From Micropterus salmoides (Eukaryota; Chordata; Actinopteri; Centrarchiformes; Centrarchidae): DNA of 64,000 nt. Both the position numbers and the translations under genes were made by a program. This document shows, piece by piece, positions 45,121 to 58,300 of this stretch. The notes beneath the pieces are model-generated. The model saw only the letters and a program-made list of their open reading frames with translations. It made no database searches and was not told where the DNA came from. Location: positions 10,407,969 to 10,471,968 of the forward strand of contig NW_024043372.1 in NCBI RefSeq assembly GCF_014851395.1. Reading direction: 5' to 3'. How positions within the stretch are numbered: the first letter of the stretch is position 1; every line of letters begins with the position of its first letter.

Positions 45121-47857
45121 AAAAAAAGTTCCACAACAGCGTTAAAAATTCAGCAGTGGAATCACAGAGTTATCTGCCTCCCTCTGTGTGTGTGTGTCAG
45201 AGCGACAGTAGAGGAGAGACAGATAACTGAGGAGGGAGTGTGTGTGTGTGTGTGTGTTATTTTATCAGCTTGGAGGGTGAGCTGGCTTAGGAAACATTTT
45301 ACCACTTCCTGTTTCACCCAAAAGACACAATTTGGCTTCATGAAACAGTTCAGTCAGACATGTTTACATATAAAACATTACATGATAAAACATTTTTTCT
45401 GGGGCTGAAGTCAGATTAAGGATGAGCTTTGTAGTCATCAGCATAAACCCCCAAAATACAGACAACTCAATAGACTGGATAAAAGCTTTAAAGGGGCCAT
45501 GTGTAGTTGTCAGTAGCCTCTAGTGGCATGTGCTACCGCTCGAACTCATGACTGAGCACTCTACAGTGGCCAAAACAGAAAAATAATCATCACACACTAT
45601 GCTGGAAACTGTTGCTGCATTGACTGCATTTAGCCGACAATATACGTCAACGTTGTGTATCTTTCACCAGAGAGGCTGAGCAATGTAAGAATGGCTAAAA
45701 TAATTTATTAGATAACAAAAACAGTTAATGAGCTAGCACACTTTAGTATAACAGTTAGGCCGTAGTAAGTAATGCTACTCTAGTGGATGGGTCTTCCACT
45801 GCGTTCTTGTCCTATGCCATTATTTTATATTATGTGGGTCACGTAAGTTACAGCGACTGAGACAGGCAAGGGAGCTGTGCGCTTTGTACCGTTACATAAT
45901 TTCTTGCAGGCTAAAATCAATACTTTGACATAATACTGGTACACAGGATAGTAATATGCAGGGTGCGATTTGTGTAAGCAACACTCCAGACTGGTGATTA
46001 CCTATAGACAGAGAGAAGCAGCTGGATCTGAGCGAAAGTGGCGCATTTTCTAATTAATTTAACCCTCACAAAACTATGGATAGATCCAAACCGTGTGTTT
46101 TGTGACAAGTTGCATCACTAATGAAGTAGCATTGATCACTCTGAGGGAGGGATACATTTTTTCCCCACCAGGGATAAAATTTATTCAGCAGAGGCAGGGA
46201 TATAGAAACCAGCAAATATGCAAATATGGTCCCATTTACAGTAAAATGGACAATGAACTAGGCATGCTTTAGGGAGTGGCTACCTTGACATTGACAAGTC
46301 GCTATCACGGTGACCTGTCAATCTGGATAGAGGCAAATCGTATCCACTGCACTGTGTACATTTAACTAGCCGTAAACTTGTCTTTGGGTGCTGTCTGTGT
46401 TTTTGTCTAAGAACTTTGAGTTATGAATTACTGAATTATGGTAGGAACTTGCTAACCAAACTAGCTAGCTCCACCCTCTTATCCAAACGGTGATGTCCAT
46501 CGCCATCTTGTCCATTGCCATCTTGTTTTTTTCAACCAGAAGTGACCACTTCTGGTTAAAAACCCCCAACATGGTCTTCAAAGCGTCTGAGTCAGACAGG
46601 GACTCAGAGTTCATGGTTGGAGTCATGAGGTCACCCTCACACACCCTTAAGTGACACCTCTAGTCCAGTTTAGTTAATTGGCCCTCATTATTAATACAAA
46701 GTATAAATGGGGCAGCTTTAACCTGTGTGGCTAAAAGGACACGACCATCTATGTGTACAAGCTAACAAGCAGTGTACTAACTAGTTAAATGAAGCAGGGC
46801 CAGTTAACTGATGTCTAAATCTTCTCCCTGAATGTGTTATAGTAACATGTGTGATATAGTACAATAAGTTAACATTATCTCACACTTTAACATCTATTCT
46901 TATTACCATACCTGTAATATACGCCGCACTATAACACCTAATGAGGTATGTTGATATTTATACCTAATGGCATTTCCTTGTTTTCATTTAATGTCTCTGG
47001 CACTGTCAGAATGTTGTTTTTATATCTCTGAATGACCTGATTGGAGAGAATAACAAGCTCTCTTGAATCTGTTAGAGAAACATCCATAAATCATCAACAA
47101 AAAACATTGTTATAAACTATAATATTCCTTTATACAATTTATTTTACAGCAATGTATATACATACAAAGTATCTCAAAATTATAAGATGTTATAAGACCA
47201 AATTGTGAGTCTGTCAGTCCAGATTTTGTATCTTAAAATGTGGATTTACCATACCTTTTTTCATTTTCTATCATTCCTAACTTTTAATACTTTTTTCCTG
47301 GCCGACATGAGCTGACATGGAAAATTAGATTAAGGAGAAATACACATCACTTCCTCTTTGTCAGTGAGAGTGCTCTTACTGATACTCAACACATCACAGA
47401 TGTTTAGATTTTATCCACCCCCTCAGTTTAAAAGTTAAAAATTTAAGAGGAGGAGTTTTCTCCCAGATCGCCATCACCTCACCCAATCCAGTGAGGTTAA
47501 AATAAAGTTCCTTCCCATTAAAAGCACAGGAACCAATCACTGATCACCAACCCTCTTTATTAGTCCACCAGCAGCTCCATCACTCCATCCGCAGGCAGAC
47601 TGATTTTACTGACAGGCAGTGAGGATCAGCTGAGTTCAGAAGTTGTTGCTTTTTAAATTTTTAACCACTGCAACATGTGGAGAAATCCACAAAGTGACAG
47701 ACCTGCTGTGCAGACTGATGGATAGTAATGATTGGGGAAGGGATTTAGCAAACAAGTGATGTGTAATGTCTTTCTCCCTGCAGTCTCAGACTTTGAAAAC
47801 CCCTGTCCTAGTACAATAAGTTTACATGATTTTGCATGTAAACATGTAGCCTATTCT

Positions 47858-47945
47858 TATTCAATTCAATTCAATTCAAATTAGCTTTATTGGCATGAAT
47901 GTATAACAACAATATTGCCAAAGCATCATACAAATTACATAAGAA
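47858..47945 (+). repeat. Dispersed repeat fragment, second copy
   Basis: Matches 3236-3312 almost base for base (TTAGCTTTATTGGCATGAAT and the following AATATTGCCAAAGCATCATA). Confidence 0.5.
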
Positions 47946-47994
47946 CAATCAACCCCATACATTTAATTAAAAAAGTAATTAAAGCGTAAAGTAA

Positions 47995-48215
47995 TTAAAG
48001 CGTATGTGTGTGTGTGAAAAAATAACAATATATTAAAAATTTTAATAAAATAAATAAATAAAACAGTAAGCGTGTGTGTGTGTGTTAAAAACAATAAAAC
48101 TATATTAAAAATTAAAATAAACAGTACCGTGTGTGTGTTAGTATATTAAACATTAAAATAAAAAAGATAGAATAGATAATACCGTAAACGTGTATGTGTG
48201 TTTATTAATAGACAA
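47995..48215 (+). repeat. Minisatellite, unit about 65 bp
   Basis: Three to four diverged units, each with a GT run, then an AATAAAA-TATATTAAAAATT stretch and a CAGTA(A)CGTGTG-like restart. Confidence 0.5.
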
Positions 48216-49725
48216 AACCCCCCAAAAATTAATTGATAAAAAAAAAAAAATAAATAAGTAAAAAGAAATCAGTATCAAATGTAAAAACAAAACAATTACT
48301 GAAATATCAAACAATCAAAATAATAATAATTTGAAAATTTGTGCAATTATTTATCAGTCTGAGTTTCCACTGATTGTCCTCACTTCATGGCATGAGGAGA
48401 CATATTTTGCAGCAATTATTTCACATTTAGGCATTTATCCCAGTAATACAGTGTAATACAGTATGTTGATATTTAAACCTAATGGCCTTTCAGTTGTTTT
48501 CATTTAATTGCTTTCTCTCAGTCTCTCTTAAATGTTATATTGTAAATTGCATTTGATATCTACAATTATTTTATTCAGTATATTTTGGTACTCATATTTT
48601 ATCTTTTATAGTACTTTTATATTTCTATTTATTAAATCTGAATGACTTGTTCCTACAATAATTTGTAAATGTGTGGCTGCTTTGTGTTTATTATGTATGC
48701 AGACATGTGGTTACCTACACCTCTAGTCTAGTTTCATTATTAATATATTAAGAATGATTTCCTAAACTATTCTGTTAAGCAGACAGCTCAAGTGTTATTA
48801 TTTGTTACAGAAGTATGTGGAACTAGTAGACCTACTGTATTAGTTGTTGTACTAACTAGTAGTAGTTAGATGTGGCATATTGACTCATGCTGCCCCCACA
48901 TGGTAACTGGAGGAAATGTAACACTGCTGCAGTGAATATAGAGCTTTAGCATTTAATGTCAGTGGCATATAATAATCAATAAAAATAGTAAATTAAACTG
49001 ACAAAGTGATCCAAGTGTCAAACTACAGACCTGGAAGCTTAAATACATTTTCAGGTCTTATAACACAACAACTGAAAGAAGACAACAACTAAATATTTTT
49101 GTAATCACAAAGGGAAAAAAGTAGCAATCATTTTTGGTTCATTTTGCTACTACACATGTGTATATGTTTATATGTTACATAGGTTGTTTTAAATTTTACT
49201 CTCTACATGCTTTATTAAGCTTTACTTTTGTTTCTCTCAGGCTTTCTATGCAACCATGCACTAGATGTTTTATCTGTTTTTACACTGCCCATGTACATGG
49301 TATTTCATTTCAGCTGTGTTGTTTATACTTTGAAAGACATAAACTTGAACTTGAAAAGAGGACAATATTTTAAGTTATCATCAGTTGACAAATACAGAAA
49401 GAGATTACTTTTCATCTGGAAGTCAAACTCTTCAGTTACAGATGTGGACATATATATAATATGGTAAGTGAAATGAATGAAATTAGAATCAGTGAATGTC
49501 TGCATGACTTCAGAATAAGATGAAATAAAATTCAACATGACTAATGAACGAATCGGTTTTAAAAACCACCATGATATAATCAAATTCGACACAATACTTT
49601 GGTGGCAGACTCATTTATAACTGTAAATCCAGAAGTCAGTCAGTGTGTATTGAAATGTTATTTATATTCAATAAATTAAAAGCCCTTTATCTTGGAATTA
49701 CAGTAGTATGTTATTTTATTTCTAT

Positions 49726-52700
49726 CTAAAGTTTTGACTTATCATGTTGCTCCTCCTTCAGGTAACTGCAGGAGGCATTGTGAGAGGAGTCGTCGTCGGT
49801 TTGATCCTGATTGGCGGGAGGAGGAGAAGGAGGGGCTGGATTGGAAGACATCAGTATAAAATTAATTCTTAGATATAATAAGTATAAGGTTTTAGAAATA
49901 TAAGACAAATTAAGAATGACATAAATATAGGGAATTATAATAATAACAACAAGAAAAAAAACATAGGAAGTAAAAGCAGTATTAAAGTAGGTCTAAGTAA
50001 CATTTCAAATAAAATCCATACATACATATACAAAATACTTTTTTGAGTTACGTAAATAGGTATGTGAGATTTGACCCATACAGACAATTATAAGGGCTTT
50101 CCCCCTTTACCTGAAGGAGGAGTTGCAACAGTGATCCATTTCCACAGTTTGTTCTGAAGAGTGTTCACAGCTGAAGGAGGGAAACAAATCAGGCTTTGGT
50201 CAAAGTGACGGAAGGTTCTATCTCAGTAATGTCTGTTGTTGATCTCTGAGAATGACTTTAAATTCAGGAGGAAATGACTCATCAACAGTTAAAAGTAAAA
50301 AATTAATTAAAGGTTGAAAATCACAAATGCAAAATAACTAAGTCAAGCCAATGTTATTTCTACAGCCCCAAATCTCAGATTTGTTTCAGAGGTCTTTACA
50401 ATGTGTCCAGCATACTCCTCTAAAGCCTCAATTCAGAGGAGTAAAATCTCAAATAATTTCCCCAGGGAAATATCTCTCTTCCAGGATGCACAGACATGTA
50501 CAACACACCCCTCACATTATTGTAAATATTTGATTATATCTTTTCATGTGACAGCACTCAAGAAATGACACTTTGCTACAATGTAATGTAATGAGTTGTA
50601 TAACAGTGTAAATTTGCTGTCCCCTTAAAATAACACATCACACAGACATTAATGTCTGAACCGCTGACAACAAAAGCGAGTACACCCCTAAGTGAAAATG
50701 TCCAAATTGGGCCCAATTACACATTTTCCCTCCCCGGTTTCATGTGACTCGTTAGTGTTACAAGGACTCAACTGTGAATGGGGTTCATCAGGACAGGTTC
50801 CACTCAGAACAGGCCTCGCCATGGTCAACCAAAGAAGTTGAGTGCACATGCTCAGTGTCATATCCAGAGGTTGTCTTTGGGAAACAGACATATGAGTTCT
50901 GCCAGTATTGGTACAGAGGTTGAGAGGTGGGGGGTCAGCCTGTCAGTGCTCAGAACATACGCCGCACACTGTATCAGATTGGTCTACATGGCTATTGTCC
51001 TAGAACGAAGCCTCTTCTAAAGATGATGCGCAAGAAAGCCTGCAAAGAGTTTTCTGAAGACAAGCAGACTAAGGACATGGCTTACCGGAACCATGTCCTC
51101 TGTTCTGATGAGACCAAGATAATCTTATTTGGTTCAGATGGTGCCAAGCATGTGGCGGCAACCAGCTGAGGAGTACAAAGACAAGTGTGTCTTGCCTACA
51201 GTCAGACATAGTGGTGGGAGTGTCATGGTCTGGGGCTGCATGAGTGCTGCCAGCACTGGGGAGCATTGAGTTCATTCAGTTCATTGAGGGAACCATGAAT
51301 GCCAACATGTACTGTGACATACTGAAGCTGAGCATCCCCTCCCTTCGGAGACTGGGCCGCAGGGAGTAACTCACCTCCAAGATGACCACTGCCTTGCTAA
51401 AGAAGCTGAGGATAAAGGTGATGGACTGGCCAAGCATGTCTCCAGACCTAAACCTTATTCCTCAAAGGTGGGGGAGCACAAGGTCTGTAACATCCACCAG
51501 CTCCATGATGTCATCATGGAGGAGTGGAAGAGGATTCCAGTGGCAACCTGTGAACCTCTGGTGATCTCCATGCCCAAGAGAGTTAAGGCAGTGCTGGAAA
51601 ATAATGGTGGCCACACAAAATATTGACACTTTGGGCCCAATTTGGACATTTTCACTTAGGGATTTTCTCAGTTTTGTTGCCAGCAGTTTAGACATTAATG
51701 GCTGTGTGATGTGTCATTTTGAAATGTAATTTCTTCAGTGTTGTCACAAGAAAACATATTATCAAAAATGTACAGAAATATGAGGGGAGTACTCACTTTT
51801 GTGAGATACTTTATGTCTTTACAGGGCCATATAGAAATCTAATTCTGAAGAATCAGATTTAATTTCATCAAGTTTTGTATTTTGTTCTTGATCCAGTACT
51901 GCTTGCTTTAGCTGCGCACCACTATCATACCTATTTTGTTATCCATCTGGACTTTATTGGCCTTCAACTACTTTTGCAGACTATCTTTTTATGATCTGTG
52001 TGTATATTTACAGTTTGCATAAGAAGAAGGAAATTGTAGTGAACGAGTAAAATCTAACTGCTTATGGCCCTGAAAAGGTTTGGTTCAATAACACCTACCT
52101 CTGCTGGGAAGAGAAGCTGCTGTTGAAAACTTTGGGTCTAATGCAGAATATGATCTACGTTCTCCTTGCGCTTCGTCTCCAAGTTCATCTCCAGGTTCTT
52201 CTCTGGTTTCTACTTCTAGTTCATCTCCAGATTCTGTCCCTGGTTCCACCTTGAGGAAGAGTCGGTCCAGCAGGTGGTCCAGCAGCTGGTAGGCATGATC
52301 TAGCTCAGCTCTGATGGTCAGGGTGCGAGTGGGTCTTCCTGCTGAGATCTTCAGCTCTGTGAGGTTTCTGAGGAATCAGAACCCACACAAGTCTGTCACT
52401 AAAAGCCACATGAGAACATTCAATCTGCTCATTGGGAAAGTGTGCCTGGGCCAGGGGAAAGAAAGTAAACACAGGAAGAAGGTCCTGTTTTCTGGGTTAA
52501 GGTGCATTCAAAAAGTAACTGGTTGCTGCAACTCTGGCGCCATGTGTCACATGTCTAATCCTACCAGCCTGTATATTGCAGGCTGCTGTTATCCAGTATG
52601 ATCTCATCATGCAGATAAATAGAGCAGGTTGTAGCTTAAAATAGTGGCAATTATTAGCAGAATGACCTTGTTAATAAAGGTAATGAAATAATATAAGCTT

Positions 52701-53533
52701 TACTAACGAGTATCATAAACATTTTTAATTGTTCCAGACCTGATAATCTGATTTGCTCACAACTCAGATACAGTAAAATAAGCTCCTCTATTGATTCCCT
52801 TCCTAACTGTGATTTCTGTGGTTACCACAGTCACATGGTGAGCTGTGGTAGCAAGTTGAAAAGATATTTTGAACTTTTAAGTGTTTTTATGTGTTGTTGG
52901 TAGAAGCTGGCAGATATAGTCAACTGCCCAAACATCAAGGCAGAAATGTACTTTGTCGCTAGTCCAGGTCAAACTCCAGCTAGAAGCTAGCAACTGTTGG
53001 TTCCCTATCCCAATATTTAAAGCTCATCTGGCTACAGGAGTTGTTCAGCTCAAACTTACAGGGTACGCTTTGTAGTTAGGTTAGGTTGAGGTCAGATCAC
53101 CACAAACAACACTTCTTCCAAAGAGTCTTTTTTTTTGTCCGCATGCAAGTACAATTGTTGCATTCACATCTGGCCAAACAAGACCTACCAATAGGGAAAG
53201 CAAACCAGATTCAACCAAACCAAACACAGGTTTAAAAACACCGTTAATGCACAACATCAAATTTGCCACATTAGCCTTGAGCTGGGAGGAAGTTTAACAT
53301 AAAGAATTAGAAAAAGACCAGGGTACTCATTCAGAACAGGCAGAACAGGAACGTCACATAAATTAAAAAGCAGATTTGAGCTGCTGATTTCTGTATGAGG
53401 TAGCTGTGGGTTCTTACCTGCTTCTGCTGCGTTTGAGGATGCAGCAGAGAACCAGCAGAACTATCAGAACCACCAGCAGAACAACCAAGGACACAAAGAA
53501 GAGTTCTGAGGTCGTGCTCTGGGTCGTCATCAT
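49726..53533 (-). CDS. Uncharacterised single-pass membrane protein, 184 aa
   Basis: Coding exons: 53533-53418, 52367-52099, 50170-50111, 49835-49726. All have AG/GT borders, phases match, and the joined frame stays open for 184 aa. The protein starts MMTTQSTTSE and has a strongly hydrophobic helix at about residues 11-33 (FFVSLVVLLVVLIVLLVLCC) followed by a basic stop-transfer patch (KRSRSR). There is no cleavable signal, so a short extracellular N-terminus with a cytoplasmic tail is likely. The tail has a predicted helical part (RAELDHAYQLLDHLLDRLFL, about 58-77) and an acidic repeat (EEPGDELGDE). It then has a short WKW motif (about 137-139) and a proline-rich, acidic end. I do not recognise the family. 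It lies between rem1 and the PNP gene on the same strand. The transcript begins upstream of 53541, as the ATG sits eight bases inside an acceptor. A 20-bp candidate leader exon is at 54472-54492. Confidence 0.5.
50500..51812 (+). mobile_element. Tc1-like transposon, third family, degraded
   Basis: Long inverted repeats: 50630-50745 and 51615-51715 share AAGTGAAAATGTCCAAATTG GGCCC on opposite strands, and the right tip ends ACTCACTTTTGTGAGATACT. The outermost left tip is diverged or lost. It sits in the intron between coding exons 2 and 3 of the unknown membrane gene, on the opposite strand. Confidence 0.5.
50778..51580 (+). pseudogene. Tc1 transposase pseudogene
   Basis: Frames shift several times: the DNA-binding part (RPRHGQPKKLSAHAQCHIQR) at about 50810-50870; CKEFSEDKQTKDMAYRNHVL then CSDETKI (first catalytic aspartate) at about 51040-51130; VLPTVRHSGGSVMVWGC at about 51190-51240; SPDLN at about 51440. 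Part of the middle is missing. Not functional. Confidence 0.5.
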
Positions 53534-53544
53534 GCTGATACCTG

Positions 53545-55315
53545 AACAACAGAGGGAAGCAATGGGATACTCACTACACACCTGTATTAGGGAAAAAGGT
53601 AGATTAACATTGAGGTTGAGAGTTTATTGTTGATATTGGAACCAGCAGAAAATAATCTTACTACAAAGCCCATTTAGGAGCTGTTCTGTAGCATTCGACT
53701 GTATCACAGTCTTCTTCAAAAGATGGAGTTTAAACCTCATCTTTTAAGCCATCATGGATAAAAACTCCTTAAAGTGCTCAGGGAAAAAATTTGAACTTCT
53801 ACAATTCCACAACAACTGAGAAAACTGGTCTGGTGATGAAGATCATGAGATCCGATTGAGAGCTCCAGAACAACGTAACTACATGGACCTTGAGGAGAGG
53901 GTGTTATGTCAATAAACTAACAGTGTTTTGATACAAAACATGTCCCCTCTGATCACTAAACAAATGCACTGAAGATGTAAATAATATGCACATATGTGTC
54001 AACAATTTTCTCATGCCTGACAGGTCTCTAGCCCTGATCCAGGACCTTGTCATCTCCAAGAACATGATCATATCAGTCAAACGCAGGCTCATAAAATTTG
54101 TTACAGGTTAAAAAAATACCAACTCAGGGGTCTCAGTGGACAATTCTCTGAAAACAACATCAGGCAGTTGAAAAAAAAACAATTCTTTTCAACAACAACT
54201 AGGCAGATCTTATTCCTACTCTCCAGAGATAGGCTAAGCTTTACAGTTTTAGCTCCGCTATAACCACCACTTTAAGGCTCTAAGAATAGATAATCAAGAT
54301 GCTGTTTGTTCTTATTGTGGCTTTAATGAATGTTGCAGCCTCTACAGGACACTAGCAGCACTTCACAGTTGTAGTACTCTGTAACACACAAGTCACAGTC
54401 CAGCACAACAAACAATCACTGTTAAACATTCTTCTTCACGCATGTAAGTGATTGATTTGTATGTTTAACATACCTGCCTCAGATATTGGGATCCTGTTTA
54501 AAGGAAGTACATGGTTTGTTGTTCAGAAATGATCAGAAAGGTTAAAGACTCATCACACATTCTGAGAAGGTTGAAAGAAAACATTCTGTTCTGTTTGAAT
54601 TTCTTCAACCAATCAAAGTTGCCAAAAGGCTGGATGTAAATGGCACTAATATGATTATCATTTAAACTAAGGAATATATTTATGTGAAGGTAGCGTTGGT
54701 GTCATGTCAATGATCAAAATGCTGTTTACTGGTTGTTTACTCTGTCTATTTCCTTGTCTTAGTTGTGACATTATTGTCCCTAGAAGAGCAAAACTATTTG
54801 TATTTTTCCCATTCACTTCAATACAGTCGGAGTTGTATCACAGCGGCATCTGGTGGACATTAGAGGAACACTCTCTGCCTGCACCACTCAGCCGCAGATT
54901 GGTTGATCAACTCAAAAACGAAACAGGAAGCAGGAGGGTTGTCAGCATGTTTTAATCAGATTAATGCGGATCAGGCAGATTTTTTTTTACAAAATAAAAT
55001 CCCATAATTCAACAGGAACAATGAACAAGAGAAGAATCTTTAGAAAAATCTTTGTCTCATGTCTTTTTATATAAAAGCACCATCGAACACAGTGGTCATC
55101 CTTATATTAATCTGTAGGATCCGTAACATAAAATATCATAAATTAATCCTTGCATTCAAATGCATCCCTATAGAGAATTATTATGCACCTTGTTGATATA
55201 AATAAAGTTTTTATTACAGAAAAAGTAAAAAATAACATGAAGGCTGATAAACAAAAGTAGGAGAAAGGTCTAAAAAATGTTGGAAATACAACAATCAAAT
55301 ATGTACATTGTGTTT
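53545..55315. other. Region between the unknown gene and pnp
   Basis: May contain the leader exon(s) of the unknown gene (candidate 54472-54492). No other exon or named repeat seen. Probable pnp poly(A) signal at 55210-55215. Confidence 0.5.
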
Positions 55316-55321
55316 GTGTGT

Positions 55322-58300
55322 TCAGATAGTATTATTGGTGGTGTTGTTATTGATCTCCATCCTGCTGATCAGTTCTGTCACCAGCTGCTGCACTGTCTGA
55401 GAGCGCAGCCGGCTGACCTCCAGGACGCCCTCATGGTTCACACTGTCCGAGTCCTCATAACTCTTCACTACCTGTCACAGATCAGTCAATCAATCAATCA
55501 ATCAATTTTCTATCACACTGTTCGAGTCCTTGTGACCCTTCACCACCTGTCATGAATCAATCAATCAATCAGTTAAGCAATAAATAAGCTGATCTATAAG
55601 TCTGCCTGGCAGTAAGTCAGTTAATTAATTAAGCATTTTATTTATTTATTAATAAGTTACTGAATCAAACACCTTGACCGCAGAAGGTTCAGTTTTTCAA
55701 CATTATCAATCAGGTGAAAATCAGCATTTGCGTCCTGCAACTTCATTCTTGGTGACAATCCATCAATACATCGATGTATTGATCTGTGTTTACCTTGTTG
55801 GTGATCAGAGAGAGGCCAAAGACTCTCAGACCGCAGTGAGTCGCCACGACGACCTCAGGAGCCGTACTCATACCTGTAAACACACAACACCTGAAGTTGC
55901 TGAGACAGGTCACAACGGTACGGACGAAATACTATGAATAATACTACTTTTACTGTCAGTGCTGACGCCACTACTGTGTGTACAATTATGTGAACAGTGA
56001 CATCAGTCTGTCCACTTTGTGACGCAGATTGTTTTCAAATGTTTTGATCCAATTAAACCTTTATATTTTAATGACAATGTGACCTTTCCTCAAGCTCTCA
56101 TTAGTTAGTTAAAAAACTGCTTATTATATGTGAGGATTATTATTATTATTATTTTAATTAATCTTTGAGATTTTGGTTGTTTTTTGTCTGCAGTGAGTAC
56201 TTTTACTTTTAAGACTTTTAGTACATTTTCCTCATTATATTTGTATTTACATTTACTGATTTAAATTTACACATCTACACAAAATATTTTTAATGCAGGA
56301 CATTTACTTATGTCTTTACGTATCGCAGTTTTTGTACAATGTGGTATTTGTACTTTTACTCAAGTAAAAGCTATGAATACTTCCTCCACCGCTGGGCCCT
56401 GTCTTGTAGAGTGCACTGTGAAAGAAATCTGATTTTAAGACTTATTTCATACTGCTCTCAAAATGTGCATTTTTCTAGTTATGTTTAGTCAGTTTGCCAC
56501 TCGAAATTGACACCTTGAAAACACAGTTCTATGCGCTGATTATTACATACATGCACAGAGGAATGTTTGATGCCAACATTATTATAATTCAGAGAAGACT
56601 TCCTGGCCCTCAGAGGATGAACCCATTCGATTTTAATGACCAGTAAGTCTCAAAATCATCAGGATATTGTTTAATCATAATGTATGAACGTTCATGTTTC
56701 TGTGATTGTTTATGTGTGTTTATGTGTGTGTGTGTCTTACCGACAGCGTCCACCCCCAGTCGATGCAACAGTCTGGCCTCAGCGATGCTTTCAAAGTTTG
56801 GCCCACCCACCATGGCATACACACCCTCCTGCATGAGGCCGGCCACGCCCAGCTCCTTCGCGATTTCCATTGTTAGGCAACGCAAACCTTTGTCATAGCA
56901 TCCTGACATGGCTGGGAAACGTGGCCCAAACCTGTAATCAACAAATAATAAACAACATGATCAACAACTGAAGCAAAGCCCTCAATGTCAACAAAGCAAC
57001 AGACTTCAATACTTTGTTACTATGACAATTGAGTTAACACAAGCAACACAATCAACACACAAAATGATCACAATAAACAAAAACAGTGTAACAAAAATTA
57101 AACAAGACTATTAATTAATTTAAAGACAAACAACAAAAAGATTAACAAATAAACAAGACAAAGAGCTTCATCATAAACAACAATAACACAATCAACAGAT
57201 AACCAAGTATATATCAGTGTTACTTGTCATTGTTGGGTCCGCACAACGGGTTCAGACCGACCAATCCGGGGAAGTTGACGTGGTCTTTGATGATCATGAT
57301 GTCACCAGGTTGGAGGAAGTCGGCCAACGAGCCGGCAGCGTTTGTCACGATCAGAGTCTCCACCCCCAACAGCTTGAAGACTCGAACTGGAAATGTTGTC
57401 TGATGAACAGGCAGACAGGTCTCTTGTCATGACCTTGGTAATTTTGTGTCTCTCAAATATGAGAATTTTCCTGTTATTGTTTGTTGTTATAGAGACAGTT
57501 ATTTTCACGTGACGCAGGATGTCCGACATGCTTGCTCTCTAAGTTGAAACTTTCAGAGTCTCCTGATAAATACATAATCTACCTCGCCCTCAAGACAGTC
57601 AGACATCCTCAGCAGAACTCGCACAAGAGAGAGTGAGAGAGTGAGTGTGTGTGTGGGTGTGTGGGCAGGTATTGTGTGTGTAAAATAGTGGGAAACAATA
57701 GAAGCTTTCAACAACCTACTAAAAGGCTGCATGTGACCAAACTCATGCATGACCTTGTCGGTTCACAATTACAGACGCGCACGTGGGAGAAATTTTTCTT
57801 CAGGCTTTTCTGGGAGAAGGGCTTTCTGCCTTTTTTTTTTCCAAAAGCTAACCACCTATTTTTGGTGCTTAAACCTAACTAAACCCTCTTCTGCTTTCTG
57901 GCAGAAGCAGGCAAAATGTATCCCCTGTGCCAGACACGCACGTACGCACGCATGTACACATACGCACATAGATCATGTCACAGGTTCAGGCTGCTCATAT
58001 TTGTGTTACACCAAGGTTGCGTGACTGAGGTGCTTTAATCAGCTCACAGAAAGTGTGCGTACGTGTGTGTGGAATTATTTGTGTTTATTGTCTATTGTTC
58101 TGTCAACACAGTGAACGGAATGAAAATCTAGAAATTATATCGACTGATTTTGTACTGCACTTCCATAAAGTTGGGGGACTCATAGGAGACTGATTTAAAA
58201 AGAATCATTCAAATTGAAGCAGCGGAGGCCAAGATATCCTGACTTTTAGTTCCCAGAATGTGGCAAGCTCTCAAAAAACACTGGATCCTAAATTTTTAAT

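Larger units (their letters stand above)
45130..49720. other. Intergenic region between rem1 and the unknown gene
   Basis: No exon supported. Contains a GT run (45237-45258), a 24-bp near-palindrome at 46534-46557 (AACCAGAAGTGACCACTTCT then GGTT), the dispersed repeat at 47858-47945 and a minisatellite at 47995-48215. Otherwise AT-rich. Confidence 0.5.

Noticed and set aside
49726..53533. Assignment of the unknown gene to a TNF-receptor or other named membrane family
   Set aside because: There are no cysteine-rich repeats, no death domain and no motif strong enough to name a family.
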